A stretch of 56,957 nucleotides of DNA from an uncultured Bacilli bacterium. Its GTDB lineage: Bacteria; Bacillota_I; Bacilli_A; RF39; UBA660. The first letter of the stretch is position 1. Every line of letters begins with the position of its first letter. The stretch is from assembly GCA_947632595.1 (NCBI GenBank), contig CANRPY010000008.1:1-56957 (forward strand). Direction: 5' to 3'. The notes under the pieces were generated by a model, which worked only from the letters and a program-made list of their open reading frames with translations, made no database searches and had not been told where the DNA came from. The position numbers and the translations under genes are program-made. This document shows, piece by piece, positions 16,645-25,406 of this stretch.

Positions 16645-17418
16645 ATGAATGTTTTTAAAGAATTATATAATTACCGAGAACTTTTAAAAACAAATGTCAA
16701 AAAAGAAATAAGAGGAAAATATAAAGGATCTTGGTTAGGAGTTATATGGACTTTTCTAAATCCATTATTAATGCTTGCTGTATATGCTTTTGTATTTCCT
16801 TATATTTTAAGAGTAAATGTAGAAAACTATACAATTTTTATGATAGTTGCCTTAATTCCATGGAATTTCTTCACAACAGCAATCTCATCAGGAACAAGTT
16901 GTATTAATATTAATGGAGCAATCCTAAAAAAAGTATATTTTCCAAGAGAAATTATTCCTTTATCAGTAACCATTTCTCAATTATTTAACTTTTTAATTAC
17001 TTGCTTAATTATGTTTGTATTTATCTTAGTAAGTGGAGTAGGATTCTCAATTCATTTACTGTTATTACCTGTATTAATCTTGATTCAATTTATTTTAACA
17101 TTAGGAATAAACTTTATTCTCTCAAGCATAACCGTATTTGTAAATGATGTAGCACACTTCGTACAAGTAGGATTAACATTAGGGTTTTATGGAACACCTA
17201 TCGTTTATTTATCTAGTATGTTACCAGATAAATTTCAATGGGTTATGCATGCCAATCCAATGGCAGTATTAGTAGAAGCATATCGTTCCCTACTATATTA
17301 TCACGAACTACCAGATATGCTATGGTTAGGAGTATGGACAGTATTAAGTTTTGTCATATTAGTAGTAGGATACCTAATCTTTAAAAAGTTAGAAAAAACA
17401 TTTGTAGAAGAATTATAG
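16645..17418 (+). CDS. Polysaccharide ABC exporter, permease subunit (Wzm/TagG-like)
   Basis: This 257-residue ABC-2 type permease has about six transmembrane helices and the usual short basic N-terminus (KTNVKKEIRGKYKGSWLG), which is conserved in TagG/Wzm proteins. The start is the ATG at 16645, just after the GGGTGAG ribosome binding site that overlaps the ATPase stop codon. A TTG at 16630 is in frame but lacks a site. With the ATPase it forms the membrane exporter for the lipid-linked polymer made by the surrounding transferases. A hairpin terminator ends this two-gene operon. Confidence 0.93.
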   Translation: MNVFKELYNYRELLKTNVKKEIRGKYKGSWLGVIWTFLNPLLMLAVYAFVFPYILRVNVENYTIFMIVALIPWNFFTTAISSGTSCININGAILKKVYFPREIIPLSVTISQLFNFLITCLIMFVFILVSGVGFSIHLLLLPVLILIQFILTLGINFILSSITVFVNDVAHFVQVGLTLGFYGTPIVYLSSMLPDKFQWVMHANPMAVLVEAYRSLLYYHELPDMLWLGVWTVLSFVILVVGYLIFKKLEKTFVEEL

Positions 17419-17439
17419 AATGCCATAGAGCATTCTTTT
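17417..17439 (+). terminator. Rho-independent terminator
   Basis: AGAATGC, loop CATAGA and GCATTCT followed by TTTC form a 7-bp stem at the permease stop codon. Confidence 0.8.
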
Positions 17440-17454
17440 CATATAGAAAGAAAT

Positions 17455-17484
17455 TTGGCAGGAAAAATATGGATATGATATAAT
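17455..17484 (+). promoter_or_regulatory. Promoter of the bifunctional glycosyltransferase gene
   Basis: TTGGCA (17455-17460) and TATAAT (17479-17484) are 18 bases apart, and the -10 is extended (TGATATAAT). Confidence 0.75.
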
Positions 17485-17511
17485 GAAAGAGACAGGAAAG
17501 TGAGGATTAAC

Positions 17512-19827
17512 ATGGACTTTAAAAAAATACCTGGAAAAAAAGAAAGGATAAAAAGAGAAGTTATCAATACGGAAAAACCAACGATTAGTATCGTAACCCC
17601 TTATTATAATGCGAAAGAATTTTTTGAAGAAACCTATCGTTGTGTCTTAAATCAAACATATCCTTTTTTTGAATGGATTATTGTAAATGATGGATCAAAA
17701 GATGAAGAATCAAATGAATTGGTAGAAAGACTTGCGAAAACAGATTCTCGTATCAAATATTATAAAAAAGAAAATGGGGGACCATCAATCGCAAGAGACT
17801 ATGGAATTGCCAAAGCGGCAAAAAGTACTAAGTATGTCTTCTTTATTGATGCAGATGACCAAATGGATGATACAATGTTAGAATGCCTTTATTGGACTCT
17901 AGAGACCCATCCAGAAGCTTCTTTTGCATATACTTCTTCTGCAAACTTTGGGGATAGAGAATTCCTATGGGAAAAATATCTAACGATAGAACAAGAAAAA
18001 GAAGAAAACTTAATTAACATTTGTGCCATGGTAAGAAAAGAAGATCTTCTAGAAGTAGGATGCTTTGGAATCAAAGAAAAATCTATGTATGAAGATTGGA
18101 ACTTATGGTTAAAATTAATAAGAGCAGGAAAAGTACCACTAAGAGTAAATACCCCTCTATTTTGGTATCGAACCTCTGCTAGTGGAGAACTATCAAGAGC
18201 ACAAAAGAATCATAAACAAGCAATGCGTTATGTAGAAGAAACTGCAAAAGGAATCAAAGACAATCAAGTAGAACCAATCCAATTTCCAAGATATGGAAAT
18301 CCAAATGATACCGTAAAGAATCGAGACCTTATCTTACCAGACTATAAAAAAGACAAAAGAAAAACAATTCTCTATCTTTTTCCATGGTTAGTAATAGGAG
18401 GAGCAGATTACTTTAATTTAGACTTAATAAAACGTCTACCAAAAGACAAATATCGTAATATCATTTTAACAACAATTCCAAATAGAAATCCTCTAAGACA
18501 ATCTTTTGAAGATTATGCAGAAGTATATGATATGTCCTCATTCCTAGATAGAATCGATTACCTATCTTTTACAGACTATATCATCTCTTCAAGAAAAGTA
18601 GACCTAGTTTTTATTAGTAATACAGAATATGGATATTATATGGTACCTTATTTAAAAAGCAAGTATCCAAAAATACCATTTATGGATTATATCCATTCTA
18701 TAGATAAAAGAGATCCTAGAGGTAGTTTTGGAAGATGTACAAGAGATGTACAAAAAGATTTATACAAGACCTTTTGTTGCAACAACTTCACAAAGAATGA
18801 ATTAAAAGAACTCTTCGAGCAAGACAATGTAGAAACAGTATATATAGGAACAGATGAAAAGAAATATGATCCTGCAAAATGCAACAAAATAGAGTTAAGA
18901 AAAAAATATGGAATACCCGATAACATGAAAGTAATTTCCTTTATAGCTCGTTTCTCAGAAGAAAAAAGACCTCTTATGTTTACAGAAATTGCCAAACGAA
19001 TTTATAATGAAATGTCAGATACTTACTTTGTCATGGCAGGAGATGGTCCTCTCATGGATAAAGTAAAAGAAGAAGTAGATGATCACTTTAAAGTATTAGG
19101 AATGGTAGAAGAAACAGAAGAGATTTATGCAATTAGTGATGTAACCATCAATTGTTCTTCTCTAGAAGGACTTGCTCTAACTTCTTATGAGTCACTTGCT
19201 ATGGAAGTCCCTGTCATCTCAACTGATGTCGGAGGACAAAGCGAATTATTAGATGAGAAAGTAGGAGCTCTTGTTCACTACAATCCAAATGCGGATAAAA
19301 CTCTTCTAAATCACGAGATAAATGAATACGTAGAAAAGACAATAGAAGTATTAAAAGATTTAGATAAGAGAAAGAAAAATAGTAGAAAAAGAATTCTAGA
19401 AGGATATACCCTAGATCAAATGGCTAAAAAATTTGATATGATTTTTGAAGAAGCCATCAAAGCAGAAAGTAAAAAAACACCAAGAGAAGAAAATACAACG
19501 ATGTATGAATTAGCTTGTAATGTATTAACAGAACCTTACTTCAAGTGTACCAACGCTTATTATGAAAATTACTTAGAAGTGTATTTAACTGCTCCAAAAA
19601 GTGAACATAAAAGATTCCTTCGTCATATGAGAGCTCGTCTAGAAAGATTAAATGCTGTAAAAGAAGGAAAAGATATCATAAAATTCTTAAGAAGTTTAGC
19701 AAACTTTGGAAAAGATTTTTGGGAATGTATCAAACTTTTCTTAAAAGCCTTTGTATCTGGAATAAAATTATTTCTAAAAGTACTCTTAAGATTACTAACA
19801 AAACCATTTAGAAAAAAAGAAGATTAA
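17512..19827 (+). CDS. Bifunctional glycosyltransferase: N-terminal GT2 plus C-terminal GT4
   Basis: The 771-residue cytosolic enzyme has two transferase modules. Residues about 20-250 are GT2 (TPYYNAKEFFEE, VNDGSKDEESNE, and DADD with D113 and D115-D116). Residues about 280-650 are GT4 (GT-B fold) with FIARFSEEKRP and the EX7E motif E552...E560 in EGLALTSYE. The last 50 residues are rich in Phe, Leu and Lys in an amphipathic pattern, which suggests membrane docking. The start is the ATG at 17512 after GAAAGTGAGG, rather than the GTG at 17500 inside that site. Two linkages of a repeat unit could be made by one protein. It has its own promoter and terminator. Confidence 0.9.
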   Translation: MDFKKIPGKKERIKREVINTEKPTISIVTPYYNAKEFFEETYRCVLNQTYPFFEWIIVNDGSKDEESNELVERLAKTDSRIKYYKKENGGPSIARDYGIAKAAKSTKYVFFIDADDQMDDTMLECLYWTLETHPEASFAYTSSANFGDREFLWEKYLTIEQEKEENLINICAMVRKEDLLEVGCFGIKEKSMYEDWNLWLKLIRAGKVPLRVNTPLFWYRTSASGELSRAQKNHKQAMRYVEETAKGIKDNQVEPIQFPRYGNPNDTVKNRDLILPDYKKDKRKTILYLFPWLVIGGADYFNLDLIKRLPKDKYRNIILTTIPNRNPLRQSFEDYAEVYDMSSFLDRIDYLSFTDYIISSRKVDLVFISNTEYGYYMVPYLKSKYPKIPFMDYIHSIDKRDPRGSFGRCTRDVQKDLYKTFCCNNFTKNELKELFEQDNVETVYIGTDEKKYDPAKCNKIELRKKYGIPDNMKVISFIARFSEEKRPLMFTEIAKRIYNEMSDTYFVMAGDGPLMDKVKEEVDDHFKVLGMVEETEEIYAISDVTINCSSLEGLALTSYESLAMEVPVISTDVGGQSELLDEKVGALVHYNPNADKTLLNHEINEYVEKTIEVLKDLDKRKKNSRKRILEGYTLDQMAKKFDMIFEEAIKAESKKTPREENTTMYELACNVLTEPYFKCTNAYYENYLEVYLTAPKSEHKRFLRHMRARLERLNAVKEGKDIIKFLRSLANFGKDFWECIKLFLKAFVSGIKLFLKVLLRLLTKPFRKKED

Positions 19828-19847
19828 GAGATTAATTTTCTTTTTTT
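19816..19847 (+). terminator. Rho-independent terminator
   Basis: AAAGAAGATTAA and TTAATTTTCTTT pair (one G.U) around loop GAGA, followed by more T residues. The 5' arm lies in the last codons of the glycosyltransferase gene. Confidence 0.75.
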
Positions 19848-19860
19848 GTTAGGAGATATT

Positions 19861-19869
19861 TGTTATAAT
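19861..19869 (+). promoter_or_regulatory. Extended -10 promoter for the pyruvyltransferase fusion operon
   Basis: TGTTATAAT (TG at 19861-19862, TATAAT at 19864-19869) lies 28 bases before the start codon. No clear -35 box is present. Confidence 0.75.
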
Positions 19870-19897
19870 AAAAGAAAGAAACTTAAGGAGAATGAGT

Positions 19898-22312
19898 ATG
19901 AAAAGAAAAATTCTATTATATGGAGTAGCAACCTATAAGAATAGAGGGGTAGAGGCGATTATTCATTCTACGTTAAATCAAATAGATTCTAGTAAATATG
20001 ATTTAACAATCGCAACAGGAGACATTGCCTATAATGAATTGAAATATCAAGACAAAGTCTCATATATTCGTCAAAGTAGAAGAACAGAGTTAACAGAAGA
20101 AGAAAAAGCATTAGAAAAAAAGTATGATAGCATGCCTTTTGATTATCATAATTATGAGCTTCTATATCAAAAAGATGTAGTAGAGAAGATGAAAGAAGTA
20201 GACATCTGTTTTTCGGTAGGGGGAGATAACTATTGTTATCCACCCGCTAGTTGGTTATACGTATTAGATGAAAAAAGTAAACAATTAGGACACAAAACTG
20301 TATTATGGGGAGCTTCTTTATTTGAAAAAATAGAAGAGGAAGAGTTACTTTCAGACTTAAATAATTTTGATGTCTTAGTAATTAGAGAAAGTCTAACATT
20401 AGAAGCCATCCAAAAATATGTAGATCCAAATAAAATTATCTTTGTAAAAGATCCTGCTTTCTCATTAGAAATAAAAGAAGTAGCACTAGATAAGTGGTAT
20501 CAAAAAAGACCATATATCGTATTAAACGTAAGTCCATTAACAATCAAAAATGAAACAGCATACCAAGCAATTGTAGACTTAATAAAGTATCTTTTAAAAG
20601 AAACCAAGGACTCAATTTGTCTTCTTCCTCATGTAACAACAGAAGACTGTAATGACTTAGAGATTTTATCTCGCTTAAAAAAGGATTTTTTAGAAGAAGA
20701 GAGAGTCTATTTAGAAGAAAATTCTTATGACTGTTGTGAATTAAAATATATTATTTCAAGAAGTAAATTAACAATCGCTGCAAGAACACATGCATCGATT
20801 GCTGCTTATTCTACTTGTGTTCCAACCCTTGTAATTGGATATTCTGTAAAAGCAAGAGGAATTGCCAAAGACTTATTTGGAAGTTATGAAGACTATGTTG
20901 TTGATAGTAAATCTTTAACAAGTGAATTATTAATTGAGAAAACAAAAGGAATCCTTAAAAATCAAGAGAAGATAAAAAAGACATTAAAGATGCAAATGCC
21001 TAAAATCATAGAAGAAACCTCTACAATCTTTGATCGAGTAATGGAAAAACTGGAGGAAATGGAAGCAAGAGAAATTTGCCCAGAGAAAAAATGTATGGGA
21101 TGTGGAACTTGTGCTCAAATATGTCCAGTTGGTGCCATTGAAATGAGAAAGAATAAAGAAGGATATCAATATCCTTATATCAACCAAGAAAAGTGTATTC
21201 ACTGTGATAAATGTAGAATAGCTTGTCCTATATTAAAGAAAGAAAAAGAAAACACGTTTGAGAAAAAATTCTATGCCGTAAAAAATAAAAATATAGAAGA
21301 AAGAGTAAACTCTACTTCTGGTGGCGTATTCAGTATTCTTGCTCGCTATTGCCTAAAAGAAAAAGGAATTGTCTACGGATGTGAAATGGTAGAAAATCAT
21401 GCACAACACGTAAGAATTACCAAAGAAAAAGAACTAAGTAGAATTCGTGGTTCTAAGTATATAGAAAGTAACATTTTAAATACCTTTACCCAAGTAAAAG
21501 AAGATGTAGAAAAAGGAAAATTAGTGTTATTTTCAGGAACTCCATGTCAAATAGGAGCGATTAGAAATTATGTAGGAAAAGACAAAACAAACTTAATCTT
21601 AGTATCGGTTATCTGCCATGGAGTAATGAATGAAAAACTCCTAAAGAAACATATAGAAGCAATCGAAGAAGAAACAGGAAAGAAATGTACGGAGTGGACC
21701 TTCCGTGAAAAGAAAACAGCTCCTTGGAGTAAGAGTAGTATCTCCTATAAACTAGAGAAAGAGAAGAAAACAATTCCTTTTGAGGATGACAGTTTAATGA
21801 ATCTATTTCTAGCAAATGCAGTTCTAAGAGAAAGCTGTTATGACTGTAGTTTTAAAGGAAATAAGAATGTTGCCGATATTCAACTAGGAGATTATTGGGG
21901 AATAGAGATGACAAAGAAAGATTTCTATGATGAAAAAGGAGTATCTTTAGTAATCGCCAATAGTAAAAAAGGTTTGGACTTCATAAAGAAAGTGAATTTA
22001 GAAAAAGAAGCAGAAGTAGAAGAAGGCCATTTAGAAGACGTAGAAGCCTATAATCCAAGTACATTGGAATCTGTAAAAAGACCTTCTATTCGTACGCATA
22101 TCTTAAAAGATATCGACGATGTATCTCCTGCTACCCTAAGAAGAAACATAAAAGGAGAATTATACGAATATCTTTATAAAAAACAAATTCTATCTCTTCA
22201 AAAAGAAAATAAAGAGTTATATCAAAAATTAGAACAAATCTATCAAAGTTCTCGTTGGAAAATAGTAGATAAGTCCGCAAACATCATCAATAAAATTTTA
22301 AAGAGAAAATAA
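19898..22312 (+). CDS. Fusion: polysaccharide pyruvyltransferase, 2x[4Fe-4S] ferredoxin, FrhB/FdhB-like domain
   Basis: The protein has 804 residues. About 1-385 is a polysaccharide pyruvyltransferase (GVATYKNRGVEAIIHS at the start, SVGGDNY, RTHASIAAYS). About 394-446 is a ferredoxin with two CxxCxxCxxxC clusters (CMGCGTCAQICP and CIHCDKCRIACP). About 455-740 resembles the F420-reducing hydrogenase beta-subunit family (STSGGVFSILARYCL, RGSKYIESN, FSGTPCQIGAI, QLGDYWGIE). The tail is a coiled coil ending in SSRWKIVDK, a kind of tail found on glycan enzymes. The start is the ATG at 19898, 7 bases from AAGGAG; the ATG at 19892 is too close. The redox half may reduce or desaturate a sugar, or provide electrons for ketal chemistry. 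The substrate is unknown. Confidence 0.85.
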   Translation: MKRKILLYGVATYKNRGVEAIIHSTLNQIDSSKYDLTIATGDIAYNELKYQDKVSYIRQSRRTELTEEEKALEKKYDSMPFDYHNYELLYQKDVVEKMKEVDICFSVGGDNYCYPPASWLYVLDEKSKQLGHKTVLWGASLFEKIEEEELLSDLNNFDVLVIRESLTLEAIQKYVDPNKIIFVKDPAFSLEIKEVALDKWYQKRPYIVLNVSPLTIKNETAYQAIVDLIKYLLKETKDSICLLPHVTTEDCNDLEILSRLKKDFLEEERVYLEENSYDCCELKYIISRSKLTIAARTHASIAAYSTCVPTLVIGYSVKARGIAKDLFGSYEDYVVDSKSLTSELLIEKTKGILKNQEKIKKTLKMQMPKIIEETSTIFDRVMEKLEEMEAREICPEKKCMGCGTCAQICPVGAIEMRKNKEGYQYPYINQEKCIHCDKCRIACPILKKEKENTFEKKFYAVKNKNIEERVNSTSGGVFSILARYCLKEKGIVYGCEMVENHAQHVRITKEKELSRIRGSKYIESNILNTFTQVKEDVEKGKLVLFSGTPCQIGAIRNYVGKDKTNLILVSVICHGVMNEKLLKKHIEAIEEETGKKCTEWTFREKKTAPWSKSSISYKLEKEKKTIPFEDDSLMNLFLANAVLRESCYDCSFKGNKNVADIQLGDYWGIEMTKKDFYDEKGVSLVIANSKKGLDFIKKVNLEKEAEVEEGHLEDVEAYNPSTLESVKRPSIRTHILKDIDDVSPATLRRNIKGELYEYLYKKQILSLQKENKELYQKLEQIYQSSRWKIVDKSANIINKILKRK

Positions 22313-22326
22313 ATCGAGGTGACAGT

Positions 22327-23583
22327 ATGATTTTTTTACACAAACCATATATCAAAAAACAAAAAGACAAAGCTAGATTATATTTTGATGTGGAAATCGG
22401 TAAAGAGAAAAAAAGCATCTTCTTCGAAGTAGAAAAAGCATACGAAAAATATTTATGTGATGACCGAGTAGATGCTATCGTGGTTGGACTACTATCCTAT
22501 GCTATGCGTGGAAAACATAACATAGAAAGTGATAGTTATATAACAGAAGAATTACTTTATAAGATTAAGAATTATTTAATTCCATCTCTCACCAAGTATT
22601 CAGAAGAACTTTATCCAATTGAAATCAAAATAAAAACAAAAGAAACAATTCCCAATGCAGGAGCTGTTGGAACAGGGTGTTCTCTAGGGGTAGATTCCCT
22701 TCATGCCTATCTAAATCAAGGTACCTCTAACCCCCCCCAATTTAAGATTACGCACTTGTGTATCAACGATGTAGGAGCATTCAATGAGACTTATCAAGAA
22801 AGAGGAATTGAAAAAGTAAAAGAAGAGCGTTACCAAAAATCACGTGAATTTGCAAAAGAAGTAGGTCTTCCTTTGATAGAGACAGAATCAAACTTTTTAA
22901 ATGAGATTTATCAAGATCATCATCTGACACATACGTATAGTTCTGCTTTTGCCATCCTTTGTCTACAAAAGTTATGGAGAACATATTACTATGGTTCCTC
23001 AGGAATCGATTTCTCTTCTTTTAATATAGTGGATACTGCAAATCATGATTGTTGGGAGTACGAACTATTATCTCTTCAATGTTTTAGCACCAATAACTTA
23101 ACAATTTATTCAGAAGGTGCTACCAAAGATCGTCTTGAAAAAACAAGATCCATTTATAAAAATAAATTAACAAAAAAATATCTTCATGTATGTGTCAAAA
23201 AGGAGTATAATTGTGGAGTATGTATCAAATGTATGAGAACTCTTCTTACTTTATATGCCTTAGATGCAAATATGAAAGAATATCATAAAATATTTGATAT
23301 TGATTACTTTTTAGAGCATAAAGAAGAATACTTTGAATGGATTTTAAAAGAGCATTTATGGTCAAATACAGGAATTAATGAACCAGTCTATCAGCTTTTA
23401 TTAAAAAAAGAAGAGTTTCAAAAGTTTGTAGAAAAATATAAGAGAGAACATAAAGTAGAAGAAAGATCGGATTGGAAAACAGAATATGAGAAAGTAATCC
23501 ATTCAAAAACTTATAAAGTAGGAAATCTTATCATGAAAGTGCCAAGAAAGATCAAGAGTTTATGTTCTAGAAAAGGGGAATGA
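22327..23583 (+). CDS. QueC-like PP-loop ATPase-family protein of a surface glycan locus
   Basis: This 418-residue soluble protein has a PP-loop-like motif, CSLGVDS at 118-124, a form of the SGGxDS loop that binds ATP in N-type pyrophosphatases. Near residues 289-302 is Cx6CxxCxxC (C289, C296, C299, C302), very like the zinc site of the 7-cyano-7-deazaguanine synthase QueC. The C-terminus (HSKTYKVGNLIMKVPRKI) resembles tails of capsule glycosyltransferases. The protein is much longer than QueC (about 220). The ATP-dependent activity probably modifies a sugar or amide in the polymer. A run of eight C residues lies in codons 135-138 and could shift the frame. It starts 14 bases after the fusion gene with the site TCGAGGTGA. 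Confidence 0.7.
   Translation: MIFLHKPYIKKQKDKARLYFDVEIGKEKKSIFFEVEKAYEKYLCDDRVDAIVVGLLSYAMRGKHNIESDSYITEELLYKIKNYLIPSLTKYSEELYPIEIKIKTKETIPNAGAVGTGCSLGVDSLHAYLNQGTSNPPQFKITHLCINDVGAFNETYQERGIEKVKEERYQKSREFAKEVGLPLIETESNFLNEIYQDHHLTHTYSSAFAILCLQKLWRTYYYGSSGIDFSSFNIVDTANHDCWEYELLSLQCFSTNNLTIYSEGATKDRLEKTRSIYKNKLTKKYLHVCVKKEYNCGVCIKCMRTLLTLYALDANMKEYHKIFDIDYFLEHKEEYFEWILKEHLWSNTGINEPVYQLLLKKEEFQKFVEKYKREHKVEERSDWKTEYEKVIHSKTYKVGNLIMKVPRKIKSLCSRKGE
22731..22738 (+). repeat. Poly-C tract (8 C) inside the PP-loop gene
   Basis: Eight consecutive C residues interrupt an otherwise AT-rich gene, encoding Asn-Pro-Pro-Gln in the current frame. Loss or gain of one C would end the protein soon after residue 137 of 418. 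Such tracts are typical contingency loci in surface-glycan genes. Confidence 0.85.
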
Positions 23584-23587
23584 TAGA

Positions 23588-25336
23588 ATGAAAAAGACAA
23601 TAAAAGGAATAACGTTAGGGATTCTTTTCCTATTCCTTTTGTTAAATCCTATAACAATTAATGCAGAAGAATTATTAGAAGAAGAAGGACAAGAAAATGT
23701 AGAAGTTCCAGAATTACCAGAAGAGACAACTGGGGAATGGGTAGAACAAAATGGTGAAAAATACTACTATGAAAATGGCGAGCCAATATCTGGTTTTAAA
23801 ACCATAGATGGCAACACCTACTTTTTTGGAATTACGACTCATAAACTTCTTCATGGATGGCAAGACTGGTATGGAAGATTCTATTTAGATAGCGACGGAA
23901 AAGTAACAGAAGGTTGGAATGAAATCGATGGCGAAAAGTACTATGTAAGAGACCATTACGTGGTAAATAAGTGGCAAGAAATCGACGGCAACTGGTACTT
24001 CTTTGGTCTAACGACTTATAAACTACTTCATGGATGGCAAGACTGGAATGGAAGATTCTATCTAGATAGCGAAGGAAAAGTAACAGAAGGACTAAACATC
24101 ATAGATGGAGAAAAATATTATGTAAAAGATCACTACATGGTAAATAAATGGCAAGAAATCGATGGCAATTGGTACTTCTTTGGACTATCTACTTATAAAA
24201 TGCTTCATGGATGGCAAGACTGGAATGGAAGATTCTACCTAGATAGCGAAGGAAAAGCAAAAGAAGGACTAAACATCATAGATGGAGAAAAATATTTTGT
24301 AAAAGACCATTATCTTGCAAACAAATGGCAAGAAATCGATGGCAACTGGTACTTCTTTGGACTAACGACATATAAAATGCTTCATGGATGGCAAGACTGG
24401 AATGGAAGATTCTACCTAGATAGCGAAGGAAAAGCAACAGAAGGTTGGAACGATATTGATGGAGAAAGATACTATGTAAGAGATCATTACATGGTAAAAG
24501 GATTCCAAACAATCGATGGAGCAACCTATTTCTTTGGAATCACAAAATATTTCCTACTACACGGATGGCAAGACTGGAATGGCAGATTCTATGCCGAAGA
24601 GACAACCGGAGAAGTGAAACAAGGATGGCATGATGTAGGAGATAAGACATACTACACAAAAGATAACTATATAGTAAAAGGAAAACAAGAAATAGAAGGA
24701 AAACAATATTATTTTGATACAACAGGAGCAGTTATCAAAAAATCAAGCAAAACAAATACAAGAGAGTATCATATCAATGAAGAAACCTGGGAGTTACTAA
24801 AATTACAATATATTCCTGTTTACTATAATCAAAAAGATATACGTTGGGGAAATTTACTATACAATGGTCATAAATTTGGATCAACAGGATGTGTTCCAAC
24901 ATCACTTGCAATGGCATATACATCTATCTTAGATAGACAAATTTTACCAAATGAAATAGGAAACTATCTTTACTACAACACAGATCAATTTAATAAAAAA
25001 CTAAGTGGAGCAAGTGGTATGGCCATTATAAAAGCATCAGAATATTACCATGTAAAAGTAGAACCAATCTACACCAAAGAACAATTAGTAGAACACTTAA
25101 AAGCAGGAAAAATAGTCTATGCATCTATGCAGAATGGAAAGTTCGCAACTCCAACATGGAATCATGCGATTATCATGTATGACTACAAAGATGATAAAGC
25201 TATGACTTATGCAAGTGATCCACTACAAACCGTAAATAATGGATATGTAGATGTCGATTTAATTTGGAGAGAAAAAAATACAGATCCCGATGATACCAGT
25301 GGAGGATCTGCAATCTATGCCTTATCAGAGTTTTAA
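23588..25336 (+). CDS. Secreted wall-binding protein with C39-like cysteine peptidase domain
   Basis: The 582-residue protein starts with a Sec signal peptide (KGITLGILFLFLLLNPITINA). Residues about 50-390 contain wall-binding repeats of the choline/glucan-binding type (Trp/Tyr/Gly rich; GWQDWNGRFYLDSEGK recurs). Five copies of a 59-residue unit are almost identical in DNA. Residues about 410-582 form a C39-like papain-fold domain with C435 in GSTGCVPTS, H526 in WNHAII and D544 in ASDPL, which is a full catalytic triad. The role is probably a wall-attached peptidase or amidase. It starts 4 bases after the PP-loop gene and belongs to that operon. What it cleaves is unknown. Confidence 0.88.
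   Translation: MKKTIKGITLGILFLFLLLNPITINAEELLEEEGQENVEVPELPEETTGEWVEQNGEKYYYENGEPISGFKTIDGNTYFFGITTHKLLHGWQDWYGRFYLDSDGKVTEGWNEIDGEKYYVRDHYVVNKWQEIDGNWYFFGLTTYKLLHGWQDWNGRFYLDSEGKVTEGLNIIDGEKYYVKDHYMVNKWQEIDGNWYFFGLSTYKMLHGWQDWNGRFYLDSEGKAKEGLNIIDGEKYFVKDHYLANKWQEIDGNWYFFGLTTYKMLHGWQDWNGRFYLDSEGKATEGWNDIDGERYYVRDHYMVKGFQTIDGATYFFGITKYFLLHGWQDWNGRFYAEETTGEVKQGWHDVGDKTYYTKDNYIVKGKQEIEGKQYYFDTTGAVIKKSSKTNTREYHINEETWELLKLQYIPVYYNQKDIRWGNLLYNGHKFGSTGCVPTSLAMAYTSILDRQILPNEIGNYLYYNTDQFNKKLSGASGMAIIKASEYYHVKVEPIYTKEQLVEHLKAGKIVYASMQNGKFATPTWNHAIIMYDYKDDKAMTYASDPLQTVNNGYVDVDLIWREKNTDPDDTSGGSAIYALSEF
23852..24620 (+). repeat. Five tandem 177-bp repeats in the wall-binding region
   Basis: The anchor CAyGGATGGCAAGACTGG starts at 23852, 24029, 24206, 24383 and 24560, a spacing of exactly 177 bases (59 codons). 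Units 2 to 4 are nearly identical over long stretches, while unit 1 carries WYGRF and unit 5 runs into a diverged end. Such repeats can gain or lose copies by recombination without changing the frame. Confidence 0.95.
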
Positions 25337-25363
25337 AAGTTAATAGAAATATTAACTTTTTTT
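25335..25363 (+). terminator. Rho-independent terminator
   Basis: AAAGTTAATA, loop GAAA and TATTAACTTT followed by TTTT form a 10-bp stem directly after the C39-like gene. Confidence 0.88.
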
Positions 25364-25376
25364 GATACAAACATTA

Positions 25377-25385
25377 TGGTATGAT
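25377..25385 (+). promoter_or_regulatory. Extended -10 promoter of the AT3-CapA-SGNH gene
   Basis: TGGTATGAT (TG 25377-25378, TATGAT 25380-25385) lies 21 bases before the chosen start codon. Confidence 0.6.
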
Positions 25386-25406
25386 AAAAAATGAGGAGTG
25401 TTTATT

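Noticed and set aside
23852-24620. Regular repeats as a possible CRISPR array
   Set aside because: The 177-base period is in frame with the secreted protein and encodes wall-binding motifs. There are no short repeats with unique spacers and no cas genes.
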